A stretch of 34,231 nt of DNA from Halanaerobiales bacterium (GCA_022360715.1 JAKSCG010000237.1:1-34231); one strand, 5' to 3'. Shown: positions 25,059 to 32,803, numbered from the stretch's first letter. Made by a program: numbers and translations. Notes: generated by a model from the sequence alone, not told the origin.

Positions 25059-25592
25059 TCACCCCCTTATCTTTTTTAGCTTTTCATTTTTAAGAACATA
25101 ACCATTCGGTTTAATTTCCAAGATAATCTGTAAAAAAATTTGGATCATATTCATCAAAGCAGCAATGGGGATTATTAATAACGGCCACTGCATCGAAATT
25201 CCCATCGATGTGGAGATCTGATATTTAGCCCCACGAACCATCAGAATTCCATATGAAAACATGATATAAAAGAAATAAAAGATAAATACTTGGGTAAAAA
25301 ATACAATTATTCTTTGTAATATTTTAGGAAAACGTTCAATTAGAAAAGTAATCCTAACATGTTCTTTTCTTTGTTGACAAACACTGGAGCTCAGCAAAGC
25401 CATCCAGATCATTAAATACCTGGCTAACTCTTCTGACCAACGCGGAGGATTGTTTAATACATAACGAAAGAAGACTCCGTAGATAACTACAAAAACCATT
25501 ACAAATCCAGTTATAATAGCAATATGCGCTGCAACTTTTTCAAAAAATAAAGCTATTGCTTCTATCTTTTTAAAAAATTCCTCTTTATTCAA
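25059..25592 (-). CDS. TRAP transporter small permease (DctQ type)
   Basis: A 177-residue small membrane subunit with four predicted spans (about residues 20-40, 55-72, 90-112 and 128-150). The family pattern N-N-P-P-R-W-S-E-E-L-A-R-Y-L-M-I-W near 47-63 is clear, followed by R-K-E-H-V-R-I near 77-83. ATG at 25592 follows AAAGGGGGATTGCCGG. It is separated from the DctP-type gene by a strong hairpin and from the DctM-type gene by only 4 nt, so the two membrane subunits are probably translationally coupled. It stabilises the large subunit and helps dock the binding protein. Confidence 0.94.
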   Translation of the reverse strand: MNKEEFFKKIEAIALFFEKVAAHIAIITGFVMVFVVIYGVFFRYVLNNPPRWSEELARYLMIWMALLSSSVCQQRKEHVRITFLIERFPKILQRIIVFFTQVFIFYFFYIMFSYGILMVRGAKYQISTSMGISMQWPLLIIPIAALMNMIQIFLQIILEIKPNGYVLKNEKLKKIRG

Positions 25593-25619
25593 CCGGCAAT
25601 CCCCCTTTACTAAATTATT

Positions 25620-25658
25620 AAGAAGCAGAAATGACTTATTTAGTCATTTCTGCTTCTT
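25620..25658 (-). other. 17-bp perfect hairpin between dctP-type and dctQ-type genes
   Basis: A perfect 17-bp inverted repeat with a 5-nt loop: AAGAAGCAGAAATGACT on one arm and its exact complement on the other. It begins within 5 nt of the DctP-type stop codon and is followed on the minus strand by AATAATTTAG, not a U-tract. It is the strongest hairpin seen in the window. Likely role: message stabilisation or partial read-through control, giving excess binding protein. Confidence 0.75.
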
Positions 25659-25661
25659 GTA

Positions 25662-26717
25662 TTACCAAGTTTCTTTGGCTAATTCTTCTTTGGCTTTTTC
25701 AATAGCTTCCAGATATCGGTTTGCCCAATATTCCCCTCTTTCACCCAGTTCATTTTTAATAAATTCTTTGGCTGGTGGAACTGCTACTTGAGCAAATGCC
25801 GCCAGTTCCTCAGCGGTTGGATTATAAACTTCCATATTCTCTCTCAACAGTGGTATGCCATTTTCTGAAGAATCAACTATTCTATTTAGACCACGTCCTG
25901 CCATATTGGCAATCTTAGCTGCTTCTTTAATAATCTCCTGGTATTCTTCTGATAGTTTATTAAACCATTGAGCATTAACCAAGAACCAGTGTATGCCATA
26001 TAAATGATTGGTCATAGTCATATATTTTTGAACTTCATAGAGCCCGGCTGAAATAATCGGATTAAGCGGATTATGCTGCCCCTCAACAACACCTGTTTGC
26101 AATGATGTATAAACCTCTGCCCAGGAAACCGGGACGGCAGATGCCCCCAGTGATTCAAAGAAATTAATATGGCTAGGCATGGTCATTGTTCGAAATTTAA
26201 TATTTTTTAAATCCTCCGGGCTCTTAACAGGTCTAATGTTATTTGTTATCTGATAAAATCCTCCTATCTCAGTTATAGCAATGGTTTTAAGGCCTGTCTT
26301 TTTTTGTAATTCCTCAGCAAAGTCTTTACCAAATTTCCCATCAAATACCTTATAGGCAATATTATAATCAGATATAGCAAAAGGTATATCTAGAATTCCG
26401 ATCAACGGGAAAAATGGAGCAAGTCCGCCATTGGTAGCGATATAACCCTGAATCATGTTATTTTGCAGCAGCTCCATGGATTCTCTTTCCTTACCCAAAA
26501 TATTCGCCGGATAAATTTTTACTTCAATATTTCCGTTTGTTTTTGTCTCGACGAGATTTTTGAAGACAATTGAAATAGCTTGATCAACAGCCTGAAATGG
26601 ATTAGGTGGATCAGTATGAGCCAACTTAAATACTAATTTTTCACCAGATAAACCGGTAACTGAAAAAGAGAGCACCAAAATAAACAACAAAATGGAACTA
26701 ATTAATATTTTTTTCAT
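25662..26717 (-). CDS. TRAP transporter substrate-binding protein (DctP type)
   Basis: A 351-residue DctP-family periplasmic binding protein. The signal peptide covers about residues 1-24 (M-K-K-I-L-I, hydrophobic core, cleavage near T-G-L-S-G), with no lipobox. The mature domain has L-A-H-T-D-P-P-N-P, then I-E-V-K-I-Y-P-A-N-I-L-G near 63-74, and the ligand region I-K-F-R-T-M near 170, whose Arg normally pairs with the ligand carboxylate, followed by P-V-S-W-A-E-V-Y-T-S-L-Q-T-G-V-V-E-G-Q near 195-213. ATG at 26717 follows AAAGGGGAAAAGCAA. It is 66 nt after the racemase-like gene. A carboxylated ligand such as an N-acyl or N-carbamoyl amino acid suits both the Arg and the neighbours. Confidence 0.94.
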   Translation of the reverse strand: MKKILISSILLFILVLSFSVTGLSGEKLVFKLAHTDPPNPFQAVDQAISIVFKNLVETKTNGNIEVKIYPANILGKERESMELLQNNMIQGYIATNGGLAPFFPLIGILDIPFAISDYNIAYKVFDGKFGKDFAEELQKKTGLKTIAITEIGGFYQITNNIRPVKSPEDLKNIKFRTMTMPSHINFFESLGASAVPVSWAEVYTSLQTGVVEGQHNPLNPIISAGLYEVQKYMTMTNHLYGIHWFLVNAQWFNKLSEEYQEIIKEAAKIANMAGRGLNRIVDSSENGIPLLRENMEVYNPTAEELAAFAQVAVPPAKEFIKNELGERGEYWANRYLEAIEKAKEELAKETW

Positions 26718-26783
26718 TTGCTTTTCCCCTTTCTTTACCTTTATTTTTAATTAATTGTACTTATGTAAGCACCTAAATTATGA

Positions 26784-27947
26784 TCAACTATTCCAGATAT
26801 ACTGACTATACCTTTCGTAATTATTTTTATTAATATCGCCAATACCCAAACCCTCCGGTATATATATTCTTCCTTCCTTCATCTCCATCTCAATTAGATC
26901 AGAGTCAGCAAGATACCACCTGGAGCTTGGTTCTACATCAGCCGGATATTTAAACCCTGAAAAAGAAGCCAAATTCAAAATACTCATTGCCCCAATTCCT
27001 GTCTCTGGCATAGTACCTCCCCATAATTTGACTCCATTTTCAACAGCAATTTTATAAGTCTTTAAAGCAAACCATAAACCACCCAACCTTTGTACTTTAA
27101 TATTCCATATCTTCGATATATCTAAGTCGACAATATCCTGGGCTATTTTATCAGATTTTAAGGATTCATCAAAACATATTGGTGTTTCTATCTCTCTAAC
27201 CAGTTTTAAATGGTCTAAAATATCATCATGAGATAGGGGTTGTTCATGGAATAAACATTTATATTGATCCATGGCTTTAAATATTTCCAGATGCTGGTCA
27301 AGATGATAAGAAGAATTAGCATCTGTCCAAAATGGGTAGTTATAACCGAGTATTTTTCTGGCAATTTCTACTGGTTTTAAATCCCAACCCGGTTTAATCT
27401 TTATTTTTATCCTTTGATAACCCTCTTCGTAATATTTCTTGATCCAATTAGCAAAAGTTTCTAAAGATTGATTTTGAGGAATGCCGATTGAAACACCTGA
27501 TTCAACATAATCTGTTGATTTTAAATACTCTTCAGCAACTCCCATTTCTTTCAGTTTAAATTCAATTAACTCCTTTAAAGATAATTTATTTTTTTTAGCT
27601 ACCAGATCCCAATAAGCATTTTCCACCCCAGCCTTGGCAAAATTATTTCCGCGAATTCCCGCAGCTAAAAGATAATTTAATCCTGCTATTGATTCAATCT
27701 CTTTTCCGATAATACGATCAAAAATCCATTCCTTCAAAACTGCTTTAACTGAAGATATAGTTTCTGATGAATAAAAAGGTGCTTCAAAAGGGGCAGATTC
27801 ACCATAACCAATCACCCCTTCACTTTCCAACTCAATTATTAATGACTTACGAACATACGAAATTCCACCACTGATTTGAAAAGGAATTTTAAAGGGAATT
27901 GATACCTCTTTCATTCGAATCTGATCAATACGAAATCCTTCATTCAT
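26784..27947 (-). CDS. Enolase-superfamily N-acylamino acid racemase/OSBS-like enzyme
   Basis: A 387-residue muconate-lactonising subgroup enzyme of the NSAR/OSBS family (annotated elsewhere as MenC type 2). The capping domain begins R-M-K-E-V-S-I-P-F-K-I-P-F with the flexible loop around S-G-G-I-S. Catalytic residues are visible: K181-x-K183 before I-K-P-G-W-D, metal ligands D209 (W-T-D-A-N), E235 (F-H-E-Q-P) and D260 (C-F-D-E-S), and the opposing K284 (N-I-K-V-Q). Members catalyse o-succinylbenzoate synthesis, N-acyl (or N-carbamoyl) amino acid racemisation, or both. No menaquinone genes are nearby, whereas an M20 carbamoylase-like gene lies directly upstream, so racemisation is favoured. 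ATG at 27947 follows AAAGGAGGAAAAA. Confidence 0.9.
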   Translation of the reverse strand: MNEGFRIDQIRMKEVSIPFKIPFQISGGISYVRKSLIIELESEGVIGYGESAPFEAPFYSSETISSVKAVLKEWIFDRIIGKEIESIAGLNYLLAAGIRGNNFAKAGVENAYWDLVAKKNKLSLKELIEFKLKEMGVAEEYLKSTDYVESGVSIGIPQNQSLETFANWIKKYYEEGYQRIKIKIKPGWDLKPVEIARKILGYNYPFWTDANSSYHLDQHLEIFKAMDQYKCLFHEQPLSHDDILDHLKLVREIETPICFDESLKSDKIAQDIVDLDISKIWNIKVQRLGGLWFALKTYKIAVENGVKLWGGTMPETGIGAMSILNLASFSGFKYPADVEPSSRWYLADSDLIEMEMKEGRIYIPEGLGIGDINKNNYERYSQYIWNS

Positions 27948-28031
27948 TTTTTTCCTCCTTTATCAGAACACCGGTTCTAAAATTTTGTCATATCAAAAGT
28001 TTATGTAATCCCCCTCCTGAAGGCTACTAGC

Positions 28032-29267
28032 TTAATTTGCTAATTTAAGGATTGAACCTAACAGCAGGTCACAACCAATTTTTATATCATTAAAATTTGT
28101 TCTTTCTCCCATAACATGGCTTCGTCCACCAATACTTGGAATAAAAATCATCCCAACCTCAGTTATTTCTCCTAAAACACAGGCATCATGAAGGGCTCCG
28201 CTATTCATCTTTTTATAGGATATTTTCTTTTCCCTGGCAACTCCTTCAATAATATCTTTTACCATGTTAGAAAGCTTAAGGGGCTTTGTTTCTCCCAATA
28301 TTTTTATTTGAAAATCCAGACCATGGGTCTTGGAAACTTCTTTTATTTTTTCTTTTATGCTTTCCAAAGAAAGCGCAATCCCTTTAGGATCTATATCCCT
28401 TAAATCCAGCACAAAGTTAACACTTTCCGGAATAACATTAGGCATATTAGGTTTACAAGTAATTTTTCCAACTGTCCCTACGGTCGTTGGAAGTGCTTGC
28501 TCCCTTACAATGTGATTAATTGCCATAATAATTTGGGCGGCCCCGATGAGCGGGTCATGTCTGTACTCCATCGGAGTAGCCCCCGCATGATTAGCTACCC
28601 CCTGTAATTCAATCAAAACACTTTTCCGTCCGGCAATAGCCTCCACTATACCCACCGGGATATTCTCAAGATTCAAAATAACGCTTTGTTCTATGTGCAT
28701 TTCGATCATTGCTTTAACTTCTTCGGGCTTAAGTACATGTTCACTCATTCTGTCTGGATTTAGACCAGTTTTTTTAGCTACCTCATATAGCGATATCCCC
28801 TGATCGTTTTTAAACGATTTTAAATCATCTACTGTGTATGCCCCTATTAAGGTTTTACTGCCAATTAATGCTGAACCAAAATTAACACCTTCTTCTTCAA
28901 TAAATACTATAAGTTCAACTGGATTATATGTTTTAACCCCATTTTCTACCAGGACAGTGAGTAACTCTAAGCCCCCTACAACTCCTGCAATCCCATCAAA
29001 TTTTCCGCCAAACCTTACCGTATCTATATGTGAACCGGTTATAACAACCGGCGCATCAGGATTAATCCCTTCTAACCGAGCCCTTATATTGCCTATGGGA
29101 TCAATATTAATTTTCAATCCTATCTTTTTCATTTGATATATTAAATAATCTTTTACCTTTTGATCCTCATTACTATATGAAAATATTGTAATTCCTCGGC
29201 CTGGTGTAGAGGTGAATTCAGCAATTTTTTCAATATGCTCTTTGATTCTTTTTAGGTTGGTCTCCAT
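28032..29267 (-). CDS. M20-family N-carbamoyl/N-acyl amino acid hydrolase
   Basis: A 411-residue zinc-dependent amidohydrolase of the allantoate amidohydrolase / N-carbamoyl-L-amino acid hydrolase group. Metal and catalytic residues are visible: H80 (G-S-H-I-D-T-V), D91 (G-K-F-D-G), E125/E126 (I-E-E-E-G), H191 (M-H-I-E-Q) and a C-terminal His (G-G-R-S-H-V-M-G-E). The dimerisation lid contains N-H-A-G-A-T-P-M near residue 226. Length is typical. Such enzymes release L-amino acids from N-carbamoyl or N-acyl forms. ATG at 29267 follows CAGGGAGATTTTAAATTT. It lies between the regulator and the racemase-like gene. Allantoate is less likely as substrate, since no other purine-catabolism gene is present. 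Confidence 0.9.
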   Translation of the reverse strand: METNLKRIKEHIEKIAEFTSTPGRGITIFSYSNEDQKVKDYLIYQMKKIGLKINIDPIGNIRARLEGINPDAPVVITGSHIDTVRFGGKFDGIAGVVGGLELLTVLVENGVKTYNPVELIVFIEEEGVNFGSALIGSKTLIGAYTVDDLKSFKNDQGISLYEVAKKTGLNPDRMSEHVLKPEEVKAMIEMHIEQSVILNLENIPVGIVEAIAGRKSVLIELQGVANHAGATPMEYRHDPLIGAAQIIMAINHIVREQALPTTVGTVGKITCKPNMPNVIPESVNFVLDLRDIDPKGIALSLESIKEKIKEVSKTHGLDFQIKILGETKPLKLSNMVKDIIEGVAREKKISYKKMNSGALHDACVLGEITEVGMIFIPSIGGRSHVMGERTNFNDIKIGCDLLLGSILKLAN

Positions 29268-29343
29268 AAATTTAAAATCTCCCTGGGCTAAAACTTTATT
29301 TTAGATAGATTTTTTTAATACTAGGGATCTTTAGTAAATATAA

Positions 29344-30693
29344 TTAAATCTCAGTATGGTTTTCCTTATTATTAATTTTTCCATCTAAATTAAATTTATA
29401 AATTTTACGTGGTCTGCCTCTGGTAACCGGTTGCTCATAGCCAACTGTGCTAACCACTCCTTTTTTTAATAATTTAGCCATTATTCGATTTGCTGTCCTT
29501 AGGCTTACATTAAGACCAAATCCTAAATCTCTGCATGATAATTCGTCCCGGCCTAATTTCTTGATCAGACTTTCAATATGGGTTAAAGTAGAAACACTTA
29601 AATTAGTTAATTCGGTTAAATTTACTAATTTTTTATCATTTGTCAGAAGTTTATACTCCATACTATTCTTACAAATAGGACCTATAACCTCTTTGTCCTG
29701 ATTAATAATAAATGCATTGAGTCCGTTATTTTTTTTAGACAGCTTCAATGCCTGCCTGGCATTTTGTTCAGCTTCGATGGCATTGCGTCCCATCCCTATG
29801 CCCATATTTATTACCATTGATAATTCTTCCTCTATTTCATGAATTAAAGGTATATTCTCATATAAGTTACTATACTCCTTAAAAATACCCTTAGTAATCA
29901 AAATAATAAATTCATTTTCCTCGATGGGGAAAACAATCGCATGATATTTCCTGGCATGTTCTAGCAACTTTTTATATAACATCAGTCTTTTTTCTTTCTT
30001 GCTATAATTTGAAAGATCATTACTTAAATTAATCCTAAAATCATTAATGTCAATAATTTTTACGATAATCTGATTATTTCTGGCAGTTTCAGCTTCAGCA
30101 AAAGTTGAAATTAATTTAAAGGTTTCCTGCATGGAATATAATGTTGGTAAAATCCGAAAAACAGGCACACCTTTAATTTTCAAGTACTGATAAACAGAAT
30201 TAATCGCTGTAATCGCACCTTTAGTGAAACCACCCTTAAATAAGTTATAATGGAAATCAACATATTGATTAAAAGAAAATCTCATATATCCCTTTTCATT
30301 GATAAATAGATCAGATATAGGAATATCAAGTTCTTTATATACCTCTTTTACTTCTTCTAAAGTTAATAAATCCAGACTAACATTGGTAATATCAAGTTTA
30401 TAATGAAATTTGGTTATAAATAATACCTTGTATAAACTAGTTCCAGAGATAGGAAAATAAAAACAGGGTTTTTTTGTAACATTATTTTGTTGCACAAAAT
30501 AATAAGGTAAAATTCCGGTAAATAAGAAGCAATCTACTTTCTTTTCGTTTTTTTCTACTATAGCTAAAGTTTCTTTTTCGTTTTGATAAAACAACTTTTT
30601 AGCATCAATATTTTGATATTTTTTAGAAACCTCTACACTCTTATCAACTAAATCTTCCGGTCCAATAATTCCTATTTTTTGTTTCAATATCAT
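29344..30693 (-). CDS. Transcriptional regulator: sensor, degenerate cyclase-like domain, winged helix
   Basis: A 449-residue protein not matched to a well-known regulator. Three parts can be seen. Residues 1-200 resemble a PrpR-N/periplasmic-binding-like sensor (K-I-G-I-I-G-P-E near 6-13, a variable alpha/beta region, P-V-F-R-I-L-P-T-L near 177-185). Residues 205-335 look like a degenerate nucleotide-cyclase/GGDEF-type fold, with G-I-G-M-G-R-N-A-I-E-A-E-Q-N-A-R-Q-A-L near 298-316, as in PucR/CdaR-type regulators. Residues 360-435 form a helix-turn-helix (L-S-C-R-D-L-G, S-L-R-T-A-N-R-I-M-A-K-L) with a wing ending G-R-P-R-K-I-Y-K-F. ATG at 30693 follows TTGGAG. It leads the hydrolase/racemase/TRAP operon, which it probably controls in response to the imported compound. 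Confidence 0.75.
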   Translation of the reverse strand: MILKQKIGIIGPEDLVDKSVEVSKKYQNIDAKKLFYQNEKETLAIVEKNEKKVDCFLFTGILPYYFVQQNNVTKKPCFYFPISGTSLYKVLFITKFHYKLDITNVSLDLLTLEEVKEVYKELDIPISDLFINEKGYMRFSFNQYVDFHYNLFKGGFTKGAITAINSVYQYLKIKGVPVFRILPTLYSMQETFKLISTFAEAETARNNQIIVKIIDINDFRINLSNDLSNYSKKEKRLMLYKKLLEHARKYHAIVFPIEENEFIILITKGIFKEYSNLYENIPLIHEIEEELSMVINMGIGMGRNAIEAEQNARQALKLSKKNNGLNAFIINQDKEVIGPICKNSMEYKLLTNDKKLVNLTELTNLSVSTLTHIESLIKKLGRDELSCRDLGFGLNVSLRTANRIMAKLLKKGVVSTVGYEQPVTRGRPRKIYKFNLDGKINNKENHTEI

Positions 30694-30748
30694 TCATACT
30701 CCAATCTTTTTAGTCACTGTCTTTATATAGTCTTTATATATGTATATA

Positions 30749-30775
30749 ATTCAACATGATCATTAAATTTCCTTC
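30749..30775 (-). promoter_or_regulatory. SigH-like promoter before the regulator/TRAP operon
   Basis: The minus strand reads GAAGGAAAT, 11 nt, GTTGAAT, an exact fit to the SigH consensus. The -10 is 56 nt before the regulator start, the same distance as at the GNAT operon. This is the third element of this kind in the window. Confidence 0.6.
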
Positions 30776-30803
30776 TTAAAAGAATAAAAAATTATTAATT
30801 TTG

Positions 30804-30885
30804 AAACTATTTATAACCAGTTTTAGGTGACTCAATTGCTAACTCTAAAAATAGTTTTTTGATTATAAGATAATTCTGTTATACT
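30804..30885 (+). promoter_or_regulatory. Promoter and long-spaced inverted repeat before the MNT/HEPN pair
   Basis: TGTTATACT at 30877-30885 is an extended -10 for the antitoxin gene. TTTTGA at about 30857-30862 can serve as a -35. Directly upstream, the 9-bp arms AAACTATTT (30804-30812) and AAATAGTTT (30849-30857) form a perfect inverted repeat with a 36-nt spacer, the second arm abutting the -35. It could be an autoregulatory operator for the MNT/HEPN complex. Confidence 0.5.
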
Positions 30886-30905
30886 TATATATGGAGGTGT
30901 TTATT

Positions 30906-31199
30906 TTGTACCTGAAAAAAGAAATGCAGAATAACATTATATCTGTTCTTCAACAATATAAAGTCACTAAAGCAAGCATTTTTGGTTCATATGCCAGGGG
31001 TGATGCTACCGAGGAAAGTGATATTGATATATTAGTTGAACTATCAAGAAAAAGCTTATTAGACCTGGTAGGTATAAAAGTAGATTTAGAAGAAATTTTA
31101 AATAAAAAAGTTGATAAAAATACTTTTAATGGATTAAATTATTCTACCCGAATAGGATTAAAAGAACAAGTATTAAAGGACCAGGTGAGAATAATATGA
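30906..31199 (+). CDS. MNT-type nucleotidyltransferase antitoxin
   Basis: A 97-residue minimal nucleotidyltransferase. The core motif G-S-Y-A-R-G (residues 27-32), then S-D-I-D-I-L-V (38-44), supplies the metal-binding Asp39 and Asp41. Members paired with HEPN toxins adenylylate a Tyr on the toxin to silence it. The start is placed at TTG 30906, because GGAGGTG at 30893-30899 is the ribosome site and the extended -10 would start transcription near 30892, at the upstream in-frame ATG 30891. It overlaps the HEPN gene by 4 nt (ATGA). The pair lies on the plus strand between two minus-strand operons and probably moves as a small cassette. Confidence 0.88.
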   Translation: MYLKKEMQNNIISVLQQYKVTKASIFGSYARGDATEESDIDILVELSRKSLLDLVGIKVDLEEILNKKVDKNTFNGLNYSTRIGLKEQVLKDQVRII

Positions 31200-31537
31200 C
31201 TTCTAAGAAAGATATTGATTATCTTAAGGACATTCTTACCTCCTTCAATTTAATAGAAAATTATCTGATTGACATCTCCAAATATGAATTTATCACTAAC
31301 CAGGAAAAACAGGATGCCATTATTAATAGATTAATGATTATAGGTGAAGCAACTAAACAAATATCTAAAAATCTTAGACTAAAATACTCAACTATACCGT
31401 GGAAAAACATGGCTGGTATGAGCGATATTTTAATTCATAGATATCATGGGATCGACCTGGAAATTGTTTGGGAAGTAATAAAAGTAGAGCTACCTAAATA
31501 TAAAAATGAGATAAACAATATTATTAGTCAACTTTAA
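31196..31537 (+). CDS. HEPN-domain (HepT-like, DUF86) toxin with altered motif
   Basis: A 113-residue all-alpha HEPN protein of the DUF86/HepT group, normally an RNase toxin held in check by its MNT partner. The family pattern R-L-M-I-I-G-E-A-T-K near residues 45-54, P-W-K-N-M-A-G-M near 68-75 and G-I-D-L-E-I-V-W near 85-92 is clear. The catalytic R-x4-H-x-Y motif reads S76-D-I-L-I-H81-R-Y83: the His and the Tyr that is adenylylated in HepT remain, but the first Arg is Ser. RNase activity may be weakened, or Arg82 may compensate. The start ATG overlaps the antitoxin stop codon, so translation is coupled. Confidence 0.88.
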   Translation: MTSKKDIDYLKDILTSFNLIENYLIDISKYEFITNQEKQDAIINRLMIIGEATKQISKNLRLKYSTIPWKNMAGMSDILIHRYHGIDLEIVWEVIKVELPKYKNEINNIISQL

Positions 31538-31547
31538 TAATCCAGAG

Positions 31548-31585
31548 AAAAAAAGAGGATTCCTCAAATGATGAGGTCTCCTCTT
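31548..31585 (-). terminator. Terminator of the oxidoreductase/ROK operon
   Basis: Minus strand: AAGAGGA, an inner stem CCTCA/TGAGG, TCCTCTT and then seven U in all. It lies 28 nt after the ROK stop codon. Plus-strand transcripts from the HEPN gene meet the same stem 10 nt after the stop codon, so it may act in both directions, though without a good U-tract on that side. Confidence 0.8.
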
Positions 31586-31612
31586 CCCATTCGGTAACTT
31601 TTCTAAGCTCCC

Positions 31613-32803
31613 CTAACTATAGCCAAACAGGCTGTCCAGCTTGTTAGCCAGTTCTTTTTGCTTAAGCAAAACAAGTAAGCCCAGGAGTTCTGCCTGATCA
31701 CCTAACTGGCTGCTTTTTATCTTCAACCTCCGCAACCCTTTAAACATGATCCGTGAATTGATATACTCTTTCAAACGATTAACTAAAAAGGGAACTCGGT
31801 GAAAGATCTCCCCATTTAAAATCAGCAGATCCGGGTCAAAAAGTTCGATATAATTAGCCAGGGCCAGCCCTAAACTGTTCTCGATTTTATCCAGGACCAC
31901 CTCACCCAGGCTGTCTCCTTTTTCTGCTTCCTTCAGCACATCGATCAAGGTAACCGGATCATAGCGGTGCAGGCTTGATTTAACCTGGGAAGCAAGCCTG
32001 GTCTTGACCTGATTAATTAAAATAGCTGGGGATAAAACCGTCTCCAGGCAGCCCCTTTTTCCGCAAAAGCAGAGCTCTCCCTGCGGTTGGACCACTACAT
32101 GGCCCAGCTGTCCGGCAAACTCGTTATTAACCAGGTCTTGGGCAAACATCATCGCACTACCGATCCCTGTTTCCCAGAAAATATATAATAACCCTTTTTG
32201 ATAATTAATTCGGCTGAAATAACTTTCACCCATAGCCATCAGGTTGACATCATTTTCCAGCCAGACCGGAAAGCTAAACTCCTGTTCCAACCAATCTTTC
32301 AGCTGTAGATTGGTTACTTTCAGGATCGTGGAATAGACTGCTTTGCTTTGCAGTTTATTGACAATACCGGGGAAAGATATACTGAGACCGAGTATTTTAT
32401 TAGCAAGCTGATCACTTTCACTTAAAAATTCCTTCAGTATCTTTGTTAAATTAACGACCAGGTCTCCCTGGTAATCAATAAGATAGCCCTTTTTCCGGAT
32501 CACTTCCCCGTTTAATGAGCTTAATGACATTCCCACCCGGTTTAGTTTCAGGGTCATCCCGACAACCAGCAAGCGCTGATTGTTTATCTTGTATTTTTCA
32601 GCCCTTCTTCCCCCGGTAGATTTAGTCATCCCTTGCCAGGTAATTAACTCCTCATCCAGCAGTTTATCGATCATCTTCCCAACTGTGGGGTAAGTTAAGC
32701 CGGTCTTACTGACTATATCACCCCGGGTTAAGGTTTTTTGCTCAGTAAATAAAGAATAAATTTTTTTCAAGTTTTTGCTCTCTACATTTCGCGGATAAAC
32801 CAT
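31613..32803 (-). CDS. ROK-family transcriptional repressor (NagC/XylR type)
   Basis: A 396-residue protein with an N-terminal winged helix (about residues 10-75; L-T-R-G-D-I-V-S-K-T-G-L-T-Y-P-T-V-G-K) joined to a ROK sugar-kinase-like domain. The zinc motif C-F-C-G-K-R-G-C-L-E near 239-248 and the sugar-site E-N-D-V-N near 183 are present. The phosphate-binding D-x-G-x-T of true ROK kinases is missing (V-G-M-T-L-K-L), so it should sense sugar without phosphorylating it. ATG at 32803 has GGTGGG upstream. It is the last gene after two Gfo/Idh/MocA oxidoreductases (16 nt gap) and probably regulates them. A free sugar or amino sugar is the expected inducer. Confidence 0.92.
   Translation of the reverse strand: MVYPRNVESKNLKKIYSLFTEQKTLTRGDIVSKTGLTYPTVGKMIDKLLDEELITWQGMTKSTGGRRAEKYKINNQRLLVVGMTLKLNRVGMSLSSLNGEVIRKKGYLIDYQGDLVVNLTKILKEFLSESDQLANKILGLSISFPGIVNKLQSKAVYSTILKVTNLQLKDWLEQEFSFPVWLENDVNLMAMGESYFSRINYQKGLLYIFWETGIGSAMMFAQDLVNNEFAGQLGHVVVQPQGELCFCGKRGCLETVLSPAILINQVKTRLASQVKSSLHRYDPVTLIDVLKEAEKGDSLGEVVLDKIENSLGLALANYIELFDPDLLILNGEIFHRVPFLVNRLKEYINSRIMFKGLRRLKIKSSQLGDQAELLGLLVLLKQKELANKLDSLFGYS

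Noticed and set aside
27965-27978. AGAAC/GTTCT hairpin before the racemase-like gene
   Set aside because: Only 5 bp with a 4-nt loop and no U-tract; expected by chance.
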